In this document: positions 48,480 through 58,444 of the stretch, piece by piece | Layout: each line of letters starts with the position of its first letter | How positions within the stretch are numbered: position 1 is the first letter of the stretch | Origin: Echinarachnius parma | Taxonomy: Eukaryota; Echinodermata; Echinoidea; Clypeasteroida; Echinarachniidae | DNA length: 64,000 bases | NCBI GenBank assembly: GCA_037951105.1 | Contig: JBAMJV010008427.1 | Location: 1 to 64,000 of the forward strand | Reading direction: 5' to 3' | Translations under genes and position numbers: made by a program | The notes under the pieces: generated by a model | The model's input: the letters and a program-made list of their open reading frames with translations, nothing else | Database searches by the model: none | What the model was told of the DNA's origin: nothing

Positions 48480-49075
48480 ACTAGATTTTATACAATAGTC
48501 TTTGAAAAATGATATCTAACTCAAGTTTTGTGACAGGATTTGATAATTCATTTCGCCGGAACATGTTTCTGTCCGTAATTCTAGCATTCATTTCCGTAAA
48601 TCTGTATTTGTATACTATTGGAAGTGATTTTAGTGACTTTTACATTCCACAAAAGTTCATGAGACCAGTCATTTACTTCATTAAATATGTTTTATAACTC
48701 TTTACAAAGTCACGGAAAGCAGCAGGCCGAATCGTCGAACGGACGCTGTGCGGAAATTGGGCCGCCTGCGTCGGCGGTGAAATCCAAGCGCTGTTCGGTG
48801 CTGGCCTAGAAGGCCTAGTTTAATCTACGCGCATTCTGTGACACTGGCTTGTTGCTTTATGGTATATAAAACCAATTTAAAAATTGTTTGGAATCATTTT
48901 AAAACTTGGTTTATACAAAGAAAACAATATTTCTCGACATCTGATACGCATGTAATCCAACAAATTGATGCAAGTATTTTAAATAAATGTTTTAAACATC
49001 ATGTCGAATACAATCCAGAGTTCATACACGAAATATAGGATATGGGACCGAGCGGCGCTTGGAATTCATCCCCGA
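48480..49075 (+). repeat. Dispersed repeat R48, copy 3
   Basis: The most complete copy, directly repeated about 480 bp after copy 2. It extends to gacggaggcggtctaa, as copy 1 does. Two short frames (48,509-48,697 and 48,838-49,038) lie in it. The second ends HHVEYNPEFIHEI as in copy 1. Neither resembles a known domain. Confidence 0.75.
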
Positions 49076-49194
49076 CGGAGGCGGTCTAATAACAGCTCCA
49101 CCTCCGTAAGGAATTTCAGTATGCTGCTTCTTGTGAACTTTCCAAGAGTTATAAATCTTTTTTGATGAAACAAATAATTGTTTTTAAGAGCTTT

Positions 49195-49270
49195 TATAAG
49201 TTCACTAAGTGTCTAAAATCACTTACCTGATTGAAAATCTTAAGATTTACGGAAATAAATGCATAAATTC
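49195..49270 (-). repeat. Inverted fragment of R48
   Basis: On the minus strand it reads catttatttccgtaaatct...aagtgattttag, matching the centre of copies 1-3. With copy 3 it forms an inverted pair about 600 bp apart. Confidence 0.55.
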
Positions 49271-49750
49271 GCCTACGAAAAAGAATCCGGCGAAAATTTT
49301 GACAAATTCGGCCGAAAATCGATTTCAGAACACCAACTTTCGCGAGATTTATTTTGAAACTAGCCCAATGAGACTTTTTCAAACAGTTATGAAAGTGTTG
49401 CCAATTGGTTGATCTACCAGAATATACCTAACAACAATTTCAAAAAACTGATTTGACAAAAATAAAAGAAAACAAATTATAGCGTAAAATAATGCGTATT
49501 TTTCAATGCATTTTATCATGAATTTTAGCCATTTTTAAACCTTTTTATTTTCCAAAATATTGCAAAATGAAGAAAAAAATTAAATCGGCAATGTCATGTG
49601 GGTAATACATTTATGATATCTACATTCATTTGGGAGTATGGCTGAATTAACCGACTCAATAACTGAACTTTGCTTGAACCTATGATCTCGAATGGGCAAA
49701 GAAGAAATTACAAGACATTTCGCACCGAGCGCCATGTGAAAACAACGAAC

Positions 49751-49927
49751 ATGGCTGCGCCCTCAGTCTGTTGCGTACGGGCGTACGTGGGCAGCAGTGC
49801 AGCGGCCCGAAAACTTGCTGCTATATACCGGTACCGTAACTACTTCAACCTTCCTCACGAACGTGCTTTGGAAATTTATCGATATATTCAGCGCAGTTTT
49901 TCATTGTTTTGGGGGTATTTTTTTTAA
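49751..49927 (+). CDS. CpG-rich 58-residue ATG frame, possible first exon
   Basis: The ATG lies in a good context (aacATGG) at the start of a GC/CpG-rich block in AT-rich DNA. The product begins MAAPSVCCVRAYVGSS and continues with a basic, aromatic stretch (KLAAIYRYRNYFNLPHERAL) to a stop in a T run. A CC pair near the N-terminus and a later F-x-LP-...-Y-x-x-I-x-R pattern loosely recall the start of THAP domains, but the Cys spacing is wrong, so this is not an assignment. A consensus donor (gtaagt) follows at about 49,959. A one-base error in the T8 run would change the C-terminus. No partner exon is established. Confidence 0.3.
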   Translation: MAAPSVCCVRAYVGSSAAARKLAAIYRYRNYFNLPHERALEIYRYIQRSFSLFWGYFF

Positions 49928-50436
49928 TCTGTTCAGCTTTCAAATGCCATGATATCATGTAAGTAGACTACCAAAATTGTGTTGTTCACAAAAAGGCTAA
50001 TTTATAGCCACTTTTTGAAGGCTCTCACCAAGAAGATCGTACATATTTTCATATGTGATGTTTCCCCGTGACTGGCCGGCTGAGTTCTGTGAATGTGTGG
50101 CGCGATGCTGAACAAACGATCGATTTCTAATTCTAGGCCCAATTCACTTCGGAAAAAAAACTTTTCTTGCGAAACTTAGTTAATTCTGAATAGTCTGTAA
50201 CTGTTTTTCTGTAAAGATTGATATGTGCATGCCTCAAAGCGTCAACATTGTTAATATTATTGGCCATATAAAACAAGAAAGATGTCTACAACGCTGCATT
50301 TTTTTCAGAGCAAATTGCAATATTATTTTTTTCCAAGATCCGATCCGATCCGAGAATCTCGTTAGCGATTTTGAATTCTACCGATCCGAGAACGATCCGG
50401 GATTTTTTCTTTACCTAACAGCATTATTAATTACTA

Positions 50437-50640
50437 CTAGCTGTACCCGCGGAAATCCGCGGGTTTTTGTAAGAGAAAGACGATGATGACATACACAACT
50501 TTAAAACTTTACTAAATATCCCACAGTCATCATTTAGTAAGACAAAATAGACTCGGGCGACTCAATCCCGCCCCGGCCTCAACCCGTTGGTGCCCCGTCC
50601 AACGATACATCCGCCCACTGTATAACAAAATCATGATGAT
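50437..50640 (+). mobile_element. Second copy of the GC-hairpin element (5' part)
   Basis: CTAGCTGT plus the same 20-nt hairpin (50,445-50,464), then gatgatgacata, a gacaaaata word and cgggcgactcaatcccg. About 200 bp match 32,883-33,090. It is preceded by attattaattacta, again AT-repeat-like. Confidence 0.75.
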
Positions 50641-50934
50641 TTAGTACCACGCAAAGTTATTCAGTTATCCCCCATATTTCATATGATCCATAATGTGTTC
50701 CGCTTGTATTAAAATAGATACAATATACACTATGTATGTGTTCTTGCTAATGAAGTAGCTTCGCCGCTTCCCCCCCCCCCCCTCCCCCCCCCCCCCCCAG
50801 CCCCCGCGGCTCCAATTGCCTGTATGACAAATAACCCGTCGTGTCCCCTACACATTTCATATAATAAACTAAGTTCTCCCGCAGATACCTTTGTTCATAT
50901 TTTTGTGAAACCTGATGATCATGATAAATTGATA

Positions 50935-50965
50935 CATGTATATTCCCTTGAAAGGAATATACATG
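50935..50965. repeat. 12-bp perfect hairpin
   Basis: CATGTATATTCC, a 7-nt loop, then GGAATATACATG. Confidence 0.8.
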
Positions 50966-51119
50966 CATTTGCATACTATCATGAGCAGATACTTCCCCCA
51001 TCCATTCTACCCCCACCCCCGATAATTTGTTACGCTTGTATCAAATTAGATACAGTACACTATGTTCGTGTTCTTGCTAGCTTCGCCGCTGCCCCCCCCC
51101 CCCCCCCCCCCCACCCCTA

Positions 51120-51910
51120 CAAGACAAGGGGTTAACAGCATGCTGCATTAAACCCTTACTCCATTGCCTTGAAAAAAGCCTGATAGTCAGCTGCCTTCAT
51201 TGTCCAAGTAAACAATGGGGAATTCCCCTGTCTACCTAGCCTTAAAACTAGATGTTTTTCACACTATTGATCAATTTAATGCTGTGTATGTCTGTATAAA
51301 TTGCATAATTGCTTTGGCCTTTGTTCAACAAACAATTATAGCATGCCTTCATTGAATCATTGTGTTAATCTGTTCAAAGCTGGTTGTAAAGAATTCCTTA
51401 GAGTCACAAATTGACCTATATTCATTGTTATATACTTTGGAATGTGATACAAAAGCCATATGTATTGACTATTGTCTTGTCCAGACACCTATTGAAATGC
51501 TGCACCCCTGCAAATAGTACAAGTCAGAGTACTTTGCAGAACCCATTGTCAGTTAGGTCATTCAGACACTAATCTCTGAAATAATCCCTTCAGCCTTTTG
51601 ATAATACTGGCTGGCAGACAAGCCTAAACATGTAAACAACTGTTCTAAAAATGGGGTTAAGGGCTGCACAGTCAGAAAGCTCAAGCTCAGATTGGAGCTT
51701 CAAGTCATAGATCAAATAATTTAAAAACTGGAATTTAAAGTGATTCTGACATTGGAAAGCTCATGTAAGTTTTAAATTATATTCAATTCTAACCCCCTGT
51801 TATGTTAAGTTTGATTAATTGGTGAGATTTTAGCTAGAAATGATTTTATGATTTTTGCCAGTCTCACAAATTTGTTTACTGCAGCCTGCCTATGAGAGTG
51901 ACCCTAGGGT
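51120..51910. other. Stretch without a recognisable gene
   Basis: Ordinary AT-rich, apparently unique sequence. No open frame above background and no terminal repeats were seen. Confidence 0.45.
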
Positions 51911-52564
51911 GCCCCCCCCCCCCCCCGTGTCTTCAATTGTCTGCATGACACATAACCCGTCGTGTCCCCTACACAATTCATATCCAAACTAAGTTCTCCC
52001 GCGTATACATTTTGTGTATATTCTTGTGAAACCCGATGATAGCCGTTTATACATGTATGCATTGCATAATAAATGAGCAGATACCTCCCCGTTCATTCTA
52101 CCCCCACCACCCACCCCCACCCCGTCGGCGTCTCTTCTGGTACTGCATGCTAGCTTCGTGGCTTACTTAATACATCTTACCACAAGCTGGCGCAATTATA
52201 GTATCGTGTACGGTAGGGCGAATAGAGACGATGGTCAGCAGGTCAGTGAGCTATGCAAATAAACTACGGTTCGGTGGGGTGATTAGATGACTCCGCGACG
52301 TGTATACACGGCTGTACAGCCATTGCGCGTTGTATAACCGCAGCTAAATTGAAGTTGTCGCATTTTGTCGTCGATGCACTTACAAACACAATGCCAATCG
52401 GCAATAGCGATCATTACCATACCATCCGCGTAATATAAATATTGATATTTATCAAAACCTGGGTAGATTCGCAACGTGTTATATCTAAAATGGTTTCTCA
52501 ATATATTATTTGTTTTATCTACTCCAATTTATATTCTTACAAATAATTTTACGGCGATAAATCG

Positions 52565-52768
52565 TTAGTCAGTGCTCGGCGCCTTAACTTTAGCAACCGG
52601 CATTGCTGACTTTCCCTTTTCTTCGATCTGGAGGACGACCACGGGGCGGGAGCGACTCGGGAATACCTTATTGTCCTCCGCAAAACGTATATCCTTCGAT
52701 CCCGACGGTCGGGGAGTCGCCGAATTCTCGGGGTGAGGATATCTCGAGTGGGACACATTTGGGGGATT
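52565..52768 (-). CDS. Candidate exon, minus strand (unidentified)
   Basis: A minus-strand frame of about 67 codons ends at TAA (52,565-52,567). It is proline/serine-rich at first (NPPNVSHSRYPHPENSATPR), then reads KDIRFAEDNKVFPSRSRP and ends in a charged tail. It is GC- and CpG-rich against AT-rich flanks and its composition is protein-like. KDIRF resembles the RVxF docking motif for protein phosphatase 1, which is an inference from five residues. No ATG opens this frame nearby and no strong acceptor is seen. A different frame of the same DNA starts at an ATG (52,756-52,758) but gives an arginine-rich product that looks like a shadow. Confidence 0.3.
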   Translation of the reverse strand, partial: NPPNVSHSRYPHPENSATPRPSGSKDIRFAEDNKVFPSRSRPVVVLQIEEKGKSAMPVAKVKAPSTD

Positions 52769-52906
52769 GAAGCTTACCGTATTAATATAATAGATATATA
52801 TAACTACTAATGTTGAATGCGCCAATGGTCCTGATAACCACCTGTGCTGTTCCTAAGTCGAGTTTTTATTCAGTTTTTCTTCTCTGTAACTTATTTTGCT
52901 TTTCAG

Positions 52907-52992
52907 GAATTTGCAAGTACTGTCTTACTCTTAGCTTAAGAGTAAGACAGAAATCAGTTCAAACAATGACGCTGCCGCGCCGGTTGCAGAAA
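52907..52992 (+). CDS. Candidate exon with CxYC motif, possibly RMP24/C18orf21-like
   Basis: A long pyrimidine tract (ttcttctctgtaac...tttgcttttcag) precedes 86 nt ending in AAA with donor gtaagc. The frame entered after two bases reads ICKYCLTLSLRVRQKSVQ then TMTLPRRLQK, with 28 open codons. Readthrough past the donor meets TAA two codons later, which supports splicing. The CxYC, the RVR-x-K block and the terminal LQK recall, from memory, the first zinc-knuckle region of the C18orf21/RMP24 family (RNase MRP protein subunit, Snm1-like), where CPYC is followed by RVR and QKLL. The match is short and I did not find the second CxxC exon. A 14-bp hairpin (52,920-52,950) lies inside the exon. Treat as a candidate only. 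Confidence 0.3.
52920..52950. repeat. 14-bp perfect hairpin
   Basis: CTGTCTTACTCTTA, loop GCT, then TAAGAGTAAGACAG. It lies within the exon candidate above. Confidence 0.85.
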
Positions 52993-53301
52993 GTAAGCTA
53001 AGACAGGTAAAAAGGATATAGTTCAACTTCAAGTCCCAGGAGGGGAATCTAGAGTGCCTGACCAGTTAATAAAGGAAGGTGAGTCTTTTTTGTGCTCTTC
53101 ATTTTTATTCTGTTCAGTAGTCAAAGAAAATATTTGGCAGAAGTGCAGGGAGAGAATCTATATTGTAACTTTTGTTGTTAAACCAAAAATACATAAAAAT
53201 ATACTTTCAAAAGAATACTTTTCTAATTCTAGATCTACTTTTTGGTGGTAGTTCTGAAACACAACAGACCAAATACAATGGATTAACAAACATGTAGAAG
53301 A

Positions 53302-53444
53302 CTAGATCGACAAATCTATCGCTTTCATGGCCTTTTTGACATTATTATTGTTATTTTCACTGTCGGCATAGCTAGAATGCCGACAGTGAAAATAACAATA
53401 ATAATGTCAAAAAGGCCATGAAAGCGATAGATTTGTCGATCTAG
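53302..53444. mobile_element. Perfect 68-bp inverted repeat with 7-bp flanking duplication
   Basis: Two arms (53,302-53,369 and 53,377-53,444) are exact reverse complements over 68 bp with a 7-nt centre (AGCTAGA). TAGAAGA lies directly outside on both sides (53,295-53,301 and 53,445-53,451), extendable to 8 bp with the overlapping G. It is either a very young palindromic MITE or a template-switch product. The complete lack of arm divergence shows it is recent. Confidence 0.85.
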
Positions 53445-53887
53445 TAGAAGACTAGAAATGTAGCTAATATGGACTGGAGTATTTGCAGAAGAACTTCATT
53501 CAGGCAGAAATAGCATCAAATCAGTATCATTGCATAACAATGTTGTGAGCAGCAGAACATTCTGAAAGAAGTTAACAGTGCACACAAAGATGTAGATTTA
53601 TGCTACTGTGTTGAATCATGAAGAAGGGAAATAATGGATGTCCAATGATTTGTGTTGCATTGTGTGCCTTACTTGAAGAAGAAGAGTAATTTTAAAAAAA
53701 GTCATATTTACCATACTTGCAGAAAGTAATTTAAATACATTTTTTTCTTCTAATGTTTAATGAAGGCCTATTCATACTGTTCTGTGCTGTTTTATGGCCT
53801 TGGTGGGGATTTTCATGAAAATGTTTCATCTCTGTGTGTTATCTGTGACCACCTTTTACAAATAATACACCCCAAAAATACTTTTTT

Positions 53888-53939
53888 TTTCACGAGGGCG
53901 ATTTCGAAAATTTTGAGGGAGAAAAACGCCCTCGTGAAA
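53888..53939. repeat. 13-bp hairpin in a GAGGGCG-rich block
   Basis: TTTCACGAGGGCG pairs with CGCCCTCGTGAAA. A further cacgagggc and cacgggggc follow, and a T run of about 23 lies at 54,107-54,129 with cgggggcg/cgccccc beside it. It is probably a small degenerate element. Confidence 0.6.
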
Positions 53940-54242
53940 TTATTCACGAGGGCTATTTTGGGGCTCACGGGGGCTCTTATTTTTGTTTACATCGTTTACA
54001 CTGCTCATGGGTATAATAAATTATAATCAATATTTATCATGATGTGACCTATCCGATTATGCCATGTTTGGGTACGTTTCTGGCGCTTTCCGATCATGCA
54101 GAAAGATTTTTTTTTTTTTTTTTTTTTTTCGGGGGCGAATCGCCCGTCGCCCCCATGTATTTTTTGGTGCAAATAGGGTACGTAGTATGTTTGTTTTGAG
54201 GAAAAAATTAGCCATTCAGTTTTTCATGCCTTTTCTCTACAG

Positions 54243-54280
54243 AAGAACCATGGAGCATTCTCCTACATGTAGATGTCCGG
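54243..54280 (+). other. Mini-exon-like block, plus strand
   Basis: The acceptor cttttctctacag is followed by about 37 nt (starting AAGAACCATGG) and the donor CCG|gtaagac. Two frames are open. Its phase does not join simply to the 52,907-52,992 exon. Weak evidence. Confidence 0.2.
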
Positions 54281-54299
54281 TAAGACAGACCAATATATG

Positions 54300-55200
54300 T
54301 TTGATTATTCTTAATTTGATCCATTTAAAAATATTAATTTAAATTTCCTATCATTCCCAAAGTCAATATTTTGAGTGGATAACAATCTTCATACGAATTC
54401 AAGTAATGCTAAATGCTTAATGACAGATATAATAAATGCTAAATATACAGTAATACCACTTTACCCCACATTCAATTTATTATTATTCTGACTTATATTG
54501 CATTGACTTGAATTGTTTGTGACTCAGGTTTATTTTTTCTTTGTTTCAAGTTTTGTATGGATTACAAGTAGCTAAATGTCAGGGTATTGAGGATGAATGG
54601 TTAACAACATTATATGAACAAAATCATTAATATATTCTGTTTTTGAAAGCATGATTATGGTTTAGGCTTGAGAATAAATAAATTTTTGTTTTTGCTCTCT
54701 TTGAATATTGGTCATATTTTGTCTTGCATGTTCATTTCACTGAGAGTTCTGTTGTGTTTCCTACTTTTCTTATCTCTGTAGTGTGTACCACTCTTCCATT
54801 TTATCTATCCATTCACTCTTTCTATATTTGACATTCTCTTACTCATTTCACTGCAACTGTATCTGACATCCATTCAATTCATTGTATTTGATATATTGCA
54901 GTCAATCATACTCGTTCATATCTTCCCATATTTTATTTGAATATTTCATTAAATGTAATTGCTTGAGATTGATTGTAAACAAAACAAATATCAAAAACCC
55001 AACCGCTCTATTTTGTAAACCATTGTGTGTTTTTTTTTATATATTGGTAAACCAAATATTATTATTATTCTTTCACTAGAGACAAGATTTAAAGGCTGAA
55101 ATTCTTAAATGTGGTGGGTTGAAGACACGCATGCAGCATTTGCATATAATGCGGTTATTTGCTTGCCAGTATACCTTGGCTTATTCCAAACTGCATGCTA
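54300..55200. other. Stretch without a recognisable gene
   Basis: AT-rich, T-rich intron-like sequence with many short pyrimidine runs. No open frame with coding character. Confidence 0.4.
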
Positions 55201-55218
55201 GTAATAGAGTGGTGAAGT

Positions 55219-55585
55219 GTGACGTCATCAAAGATCTATTTTTAGAATTTCCAAGTTTGAACTTCATTTTACGAAAAAAGAGCATAACAAATAATGTCTA
55301 AATGTTGAAAATCAATCAAATATGTTAAGTATTGGCTGAGATATGCCCATCCGAATCAATTTATTTCAATAGGAAATCACTGTTATTTTGCTGTGGTTCA
55401 TAATGTTACGAACCAAAGCAAGTACAAGTGATTTCCTATTGAAATCTATTTATTCGGGTGGTCATATCTCGGCCAATACGTCACATGTTTGATTGATTTT
55501 CAACATTTGGACATTATTTTTTATGCTCTTTTGGAAAATGAAGTTCAAATTGAGAAATGTAAAAAAAAGATTGTTATGATGTCAC
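55219..55585. mobile_element. Foldback MITE of about 370 bp
   Basis: Left words gtgacgtcat, gaacttcatttt, aacatgttgaaaatcaatc-like text, gagatatg and caataggaaatcac have complements in the right half in reverse order. Arms of about 170 bp surround a centre near 55,390-55,425. No coding frame. Confidence 0.75.
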
Positions 55586-55975
55586 AGCTTCGGTACTCTA
55601 TAAGTGTACTGTAGGCTCCAATTTGCTACAAATAATTCACCGCTTATTAAAGGCATGCTTGGCTGTCATGGTAGATCTACATGTATTTACAGAAAGATTT
55701 TCAAAAATGTAGATTAAAATTTCAAGATGGGCCTTGAATGTGCACTAACAGATAAACATTTGACAGATCTGCAGGGTTAAATACAATTATTTCTTCAAAA
55801 TACTTTCAATGTATCAAATCTGAAAATAGATTTTAAAAACTATTGCTATAATTAATCACTGTTTTCTTTCTTACAAAAAAGCACCATATTCACTGATCTG
55901 TCAAATTGTTTAAAACTCGAACCAGGGAGCTATTAGTCACTCTGTTTCTCTGGAGTATCTATTCCTTGGTTAAAG

Positions 55976-56010
55976 CAGAGAGGTGGGAAGACGTCCTTCC
56001 CACCTCTCTG
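55976..56010. repeat. 35-bp perfect hairpin with 7-bp flanking duplication
   Basis: CAGAGAGGTGGGAAG, loop ACGTC, CTTCCCACCTCTCTG. GTTAAAG lies immediately outside both ends (55,969-55,975 and 56,011-56,017). Too small for an ordinary transposon. Confidence 0.85.
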
Positions 56011-56516
56011 GTTAAAGTAAGACATATTATAAGGGGAAAATGCATGAAAAATTATACAGCTGCTTTTTATAATCTTCACTGTGTATGTACTGTCCATGAC
56101 GTAATGTCCCTGATGTCATTTCTGGACAAACCATCTGCTCTTGATATATTATATTATATCACATTCTAGCTTTAATAATGAATTTTGAACTAAATTGAAT
56201 TAAAACTCATGCTTCTACAAAAACTTGTATATATTTAAAACATCACGGACATCCGGGACATTACACATCAATGTTGTAAAAATAAAGATTTTGTTTCCAA
56301 AAAGTAGAGATTTTCAAACAGTTTCCTTTTACATAATATTAAAACAAGACCTAAACTAAACCCTAGAAGTAGAATTATTGTTCTGAAGTGATCCATATTT
56401 GTTATTTTTTATTTTACAACAATGCATGCAAATTTGATCATTTTGGGGGGTAATGCATACAAATTTTGGCAAAATTGTTTGTATTCTGCATTGAATTTCA
56501 AACTTTCTTCTTTTAG

Positions 56517-56641
56517 TCATCAAAAGTTGGTCCTTCCTCATTACTATCCAGTAGTTAAAGTGATCCAAGTAAACTGTCTTAACTCCACGAAAATTACTTG
56601 GAGCTTCCTCGTTTCTCTTCTGCCGTGTTGTTTAGCTTATG
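56517..56641 (+). CDS. Candidate internal exon, plus strand (unidentified)
   Basis: Strong splice context on both sides: ttcaaactttcttcttttag before, and TTATG|gtaagag after 125 nt. One frame is open throughout (HQKLVLPHYYPVVKVIQVNC, then a hydrophobic LVSLLPCCLAY tail). The frame from the first base reads SSKVGPSSLLSSS and stops. The block ggagcttcctcgtttct recurs at about 59,040, so part of it may be repeat-derived. Family not recognised. Confidence 0.28.
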
Positions 56642-56716
56642 GTAAGAGAAGAATAAAATAGGGTTAGATCTTTTCAAATGTCCCTTTAGTATGAAGATAA
56701 TTATCATTGATAATCA

Positions 56717-56927
56717 TCATCTCAAAAGTGTTGGGCAACGCTTTTGATAAAAAGTACAATTGCTGTAGCTGAACACGTCCGGCCAGTGCGTGTGCGAAAC
56801 CTTCCCGACCCGACTGTTGAGCCGAGCGCGCGCAAATTCTGTACCATCTGTATACACGGGTGCGGATATCGTCAAACGGACGATTATTACTGCGACAAAT
56901 CTACGGCAGGCCATCAGTATTTGGTGA
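56717..56927. CDS. CpG-rich block open on both strands, possible exon
   Basis: On the plus strand, gctgtag| precedes a 52-codon frame at 56,769-56,927 that begins LNTSGQCVCETFPTRLLSRA and ends with TGA. On the minus strand, an ATG at 56,914 opens 65 codons beginning MACRRFVAVIIVRLTISAPV, with a hydrophobic start, to a stop at 56,717. High CpG in AT-rich surroundings suggests selection or a promoter-type island. I cannot decide which strand, if either, is coding. Confidence 0.25.
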
Positions 56928-57104
56928 TAAAATATGAACTCAATATTCGTTTTTTCACTAGGTAAACAGTGTTCGTTTTCTTTCAAACTTTCACAAATCT
57001 TTCAATTGTATTTTATAATGATATTGATATAGGATTGAAGTCTCAAATGTCATTTTGTGCAATATCTGACACTTTACAGTGATCACTTTTAACATGTGCG
57101 GTTC

Positions 57105-57490
57105 GTTATTTCGAACACACAAATTTTGAGGGTTCATTAATCCGAAAATGAAATAGGCTTCGTTAATCCGAACAATTGTTGCATTAGTCCGAAGGTTCGT
57201 TTATACGAAAATAAAATAGGGTTCGATATTACAATGGTTCGTTTATCCGAAAATGAAATCGGGTTCGATATTCCGAAGGTTCGTTAATCTGAAAATGAAA
57301 TGGGGTTTATCTGAAGATGAAATGAGGTTCGTTAGCCCGAAAATGCAATAGGATATAAACGAACCTCATTTCATTTTCGGATTAACTAACCATCGGAATA
57401 TTGAACCAGATTTCATTTTCGGAGAAACGAACCTTCGATCGGAATAACGAATCTCCGGAATAACGATCCTTCAGAATAAACGAACCTCCG
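57105..57490. mobile_element. Foldback element with GGTTCGTTAATCCGAAA-type arms
   Basis: Roughly ten degenerate copies of ggttcgtt(a)atccgaaaatgaaat run forward to about 57,355. Their complement (cctcatttcattttcggatt, cgaacct) runs to 57,490. The arms thus consist of short tandem repeats in inverted orientation. A fragment of the same family borders minisatellite array 2. Confidence 0.75.
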
Positions 57491-57584
57491 GAATAATGAG
57501 CTGTAACCGTAGTTAACAAGACTGTCACATGAATTTCATTTTTTCACCCTTGGGTTACCTACATTTTCCATGGAATTGCCCATA

Positions 57585-57779
57585 TGCTGTAAACGTGGTA
57601 ATGTTCGCGGATTTTGCGCTGAAGTCGGCGTCCGCGAATATTAAAACCTGCGAATATAAATGCGCGATTTGCAATGCGTGTGAACACTTGCTCGGCCGCG
57701 AAATTAAAAAAAAGCCGCGAATGTGTTTTTGTGTCGCTCACCGCAAAATATTAATCACGCGAAAATAACGTTTACAGTA
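57585..57779. mobile_element. CpG-rich MITE with CTGTAAACG ends
   Basis: The left TGCTGTAAACGTGGTAATG and the complement of the right end (TACTGTAAACGTTATTTTCG) match, and both are followed by cgcg. The interior has gcgaat/attcgc words. The open frames on both strands are MITE sequence. Confidence 0.65.
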
Positions 57780-58042
57780 CCTTTTTACCATATCAGTGCA
57801 CATAAAATGTTTGAGTACACATGCAAAAAAAAGACCCCTTTTGCATACATATAGCCAATGTGTACCAAGGCACTAGCAGCATCTCATGTTGACTAAATAA
57901 TTGGGGATAAAGTTATTCCAGCAATTTTGACGTGTGATGCAAAAACAAATTTGTATTATAAATATTCTTATCATATGGCATGCATTTTATGTATATAGTA
58001 ATAATAATTATACACAATTATAATATTGTATGGCAAAAAAGT

Positions 58043-58440
58043 GATAGTACAGTTTTGGTTTAGAGGGCGCTTCAAGATATAATTAATTTGCGAGTTAATG
58101 AAAAACTAAGTGTAATATTATTTGGAATAGCACAGGTTAAAAAAACATAAAACAAACACTGTTTGATCAAAATCGGTTCAGAAAGAGCTGATCTATCAAT
58201 GAATATCAGATTTCAATAAATGTCAGTGGGACCTACATTTATTCAACAGTTTTAGAAAAATTTTCAAAAATCCCTACACTTTTCCAAAAATATACTGAAG
58301 AGGTTTTTAAATAGTTGTTGATTCTCTCTCTATTGAAACATCACATTCACATACATTTTTTAAAAGAAAGGGTTGAAGCCAATAGGTTTTTAGAGAGTGC
58401 TCTCTTGTATGTTAATGGCTGCTTTTTTAATGGTACCATC
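58043..58440 (+). repeat. Family 1 MITE, left part
   Basis: It aligns with the first two thirds of 62,612-63,171: ttttggtttagagggcgc, taatgaaaaact, ttgatcaaaatcggttcaga and cacattcac-like words in order. The termini are degraded. Confidence 0.65.
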
Positions 58441-58444
58441 CTTT

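Larger units (their letters stand above)
50690..52160 (+). repeat. Locally duplicated blocks with poly(C) joints
   Basis: A block with cgcttgtat(t/c)aaa, agatacaatatacactatgt and gcttcgccgct followed by poly(C) occurs at about 50,700-50,785 and 51,030-51,110. A block with ataacccgtcgtgtccccta and aaactaagttctcccgc occurs at about 50,828-50,885 and 51,951-52,008. Open frames across it are read through C/G runs. Confidence 0.65.

Noticed and set aside
52549-52758. A 69-residue arginine-rich minus-strand frame with an ATG start
   Set aside because: It overlaps the more protein-like frame in another phase. The arginine excess comes from CGN codons created by the GC-rich sequence.
53041-53091. 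A mini-exon (agtcccag|...|gtgagtc) after the 52,907 exon
   Set aside because: The implied intron would be only about 50-60 nt and the phase works only with an alternative acceptor. Not convincing enough to list.
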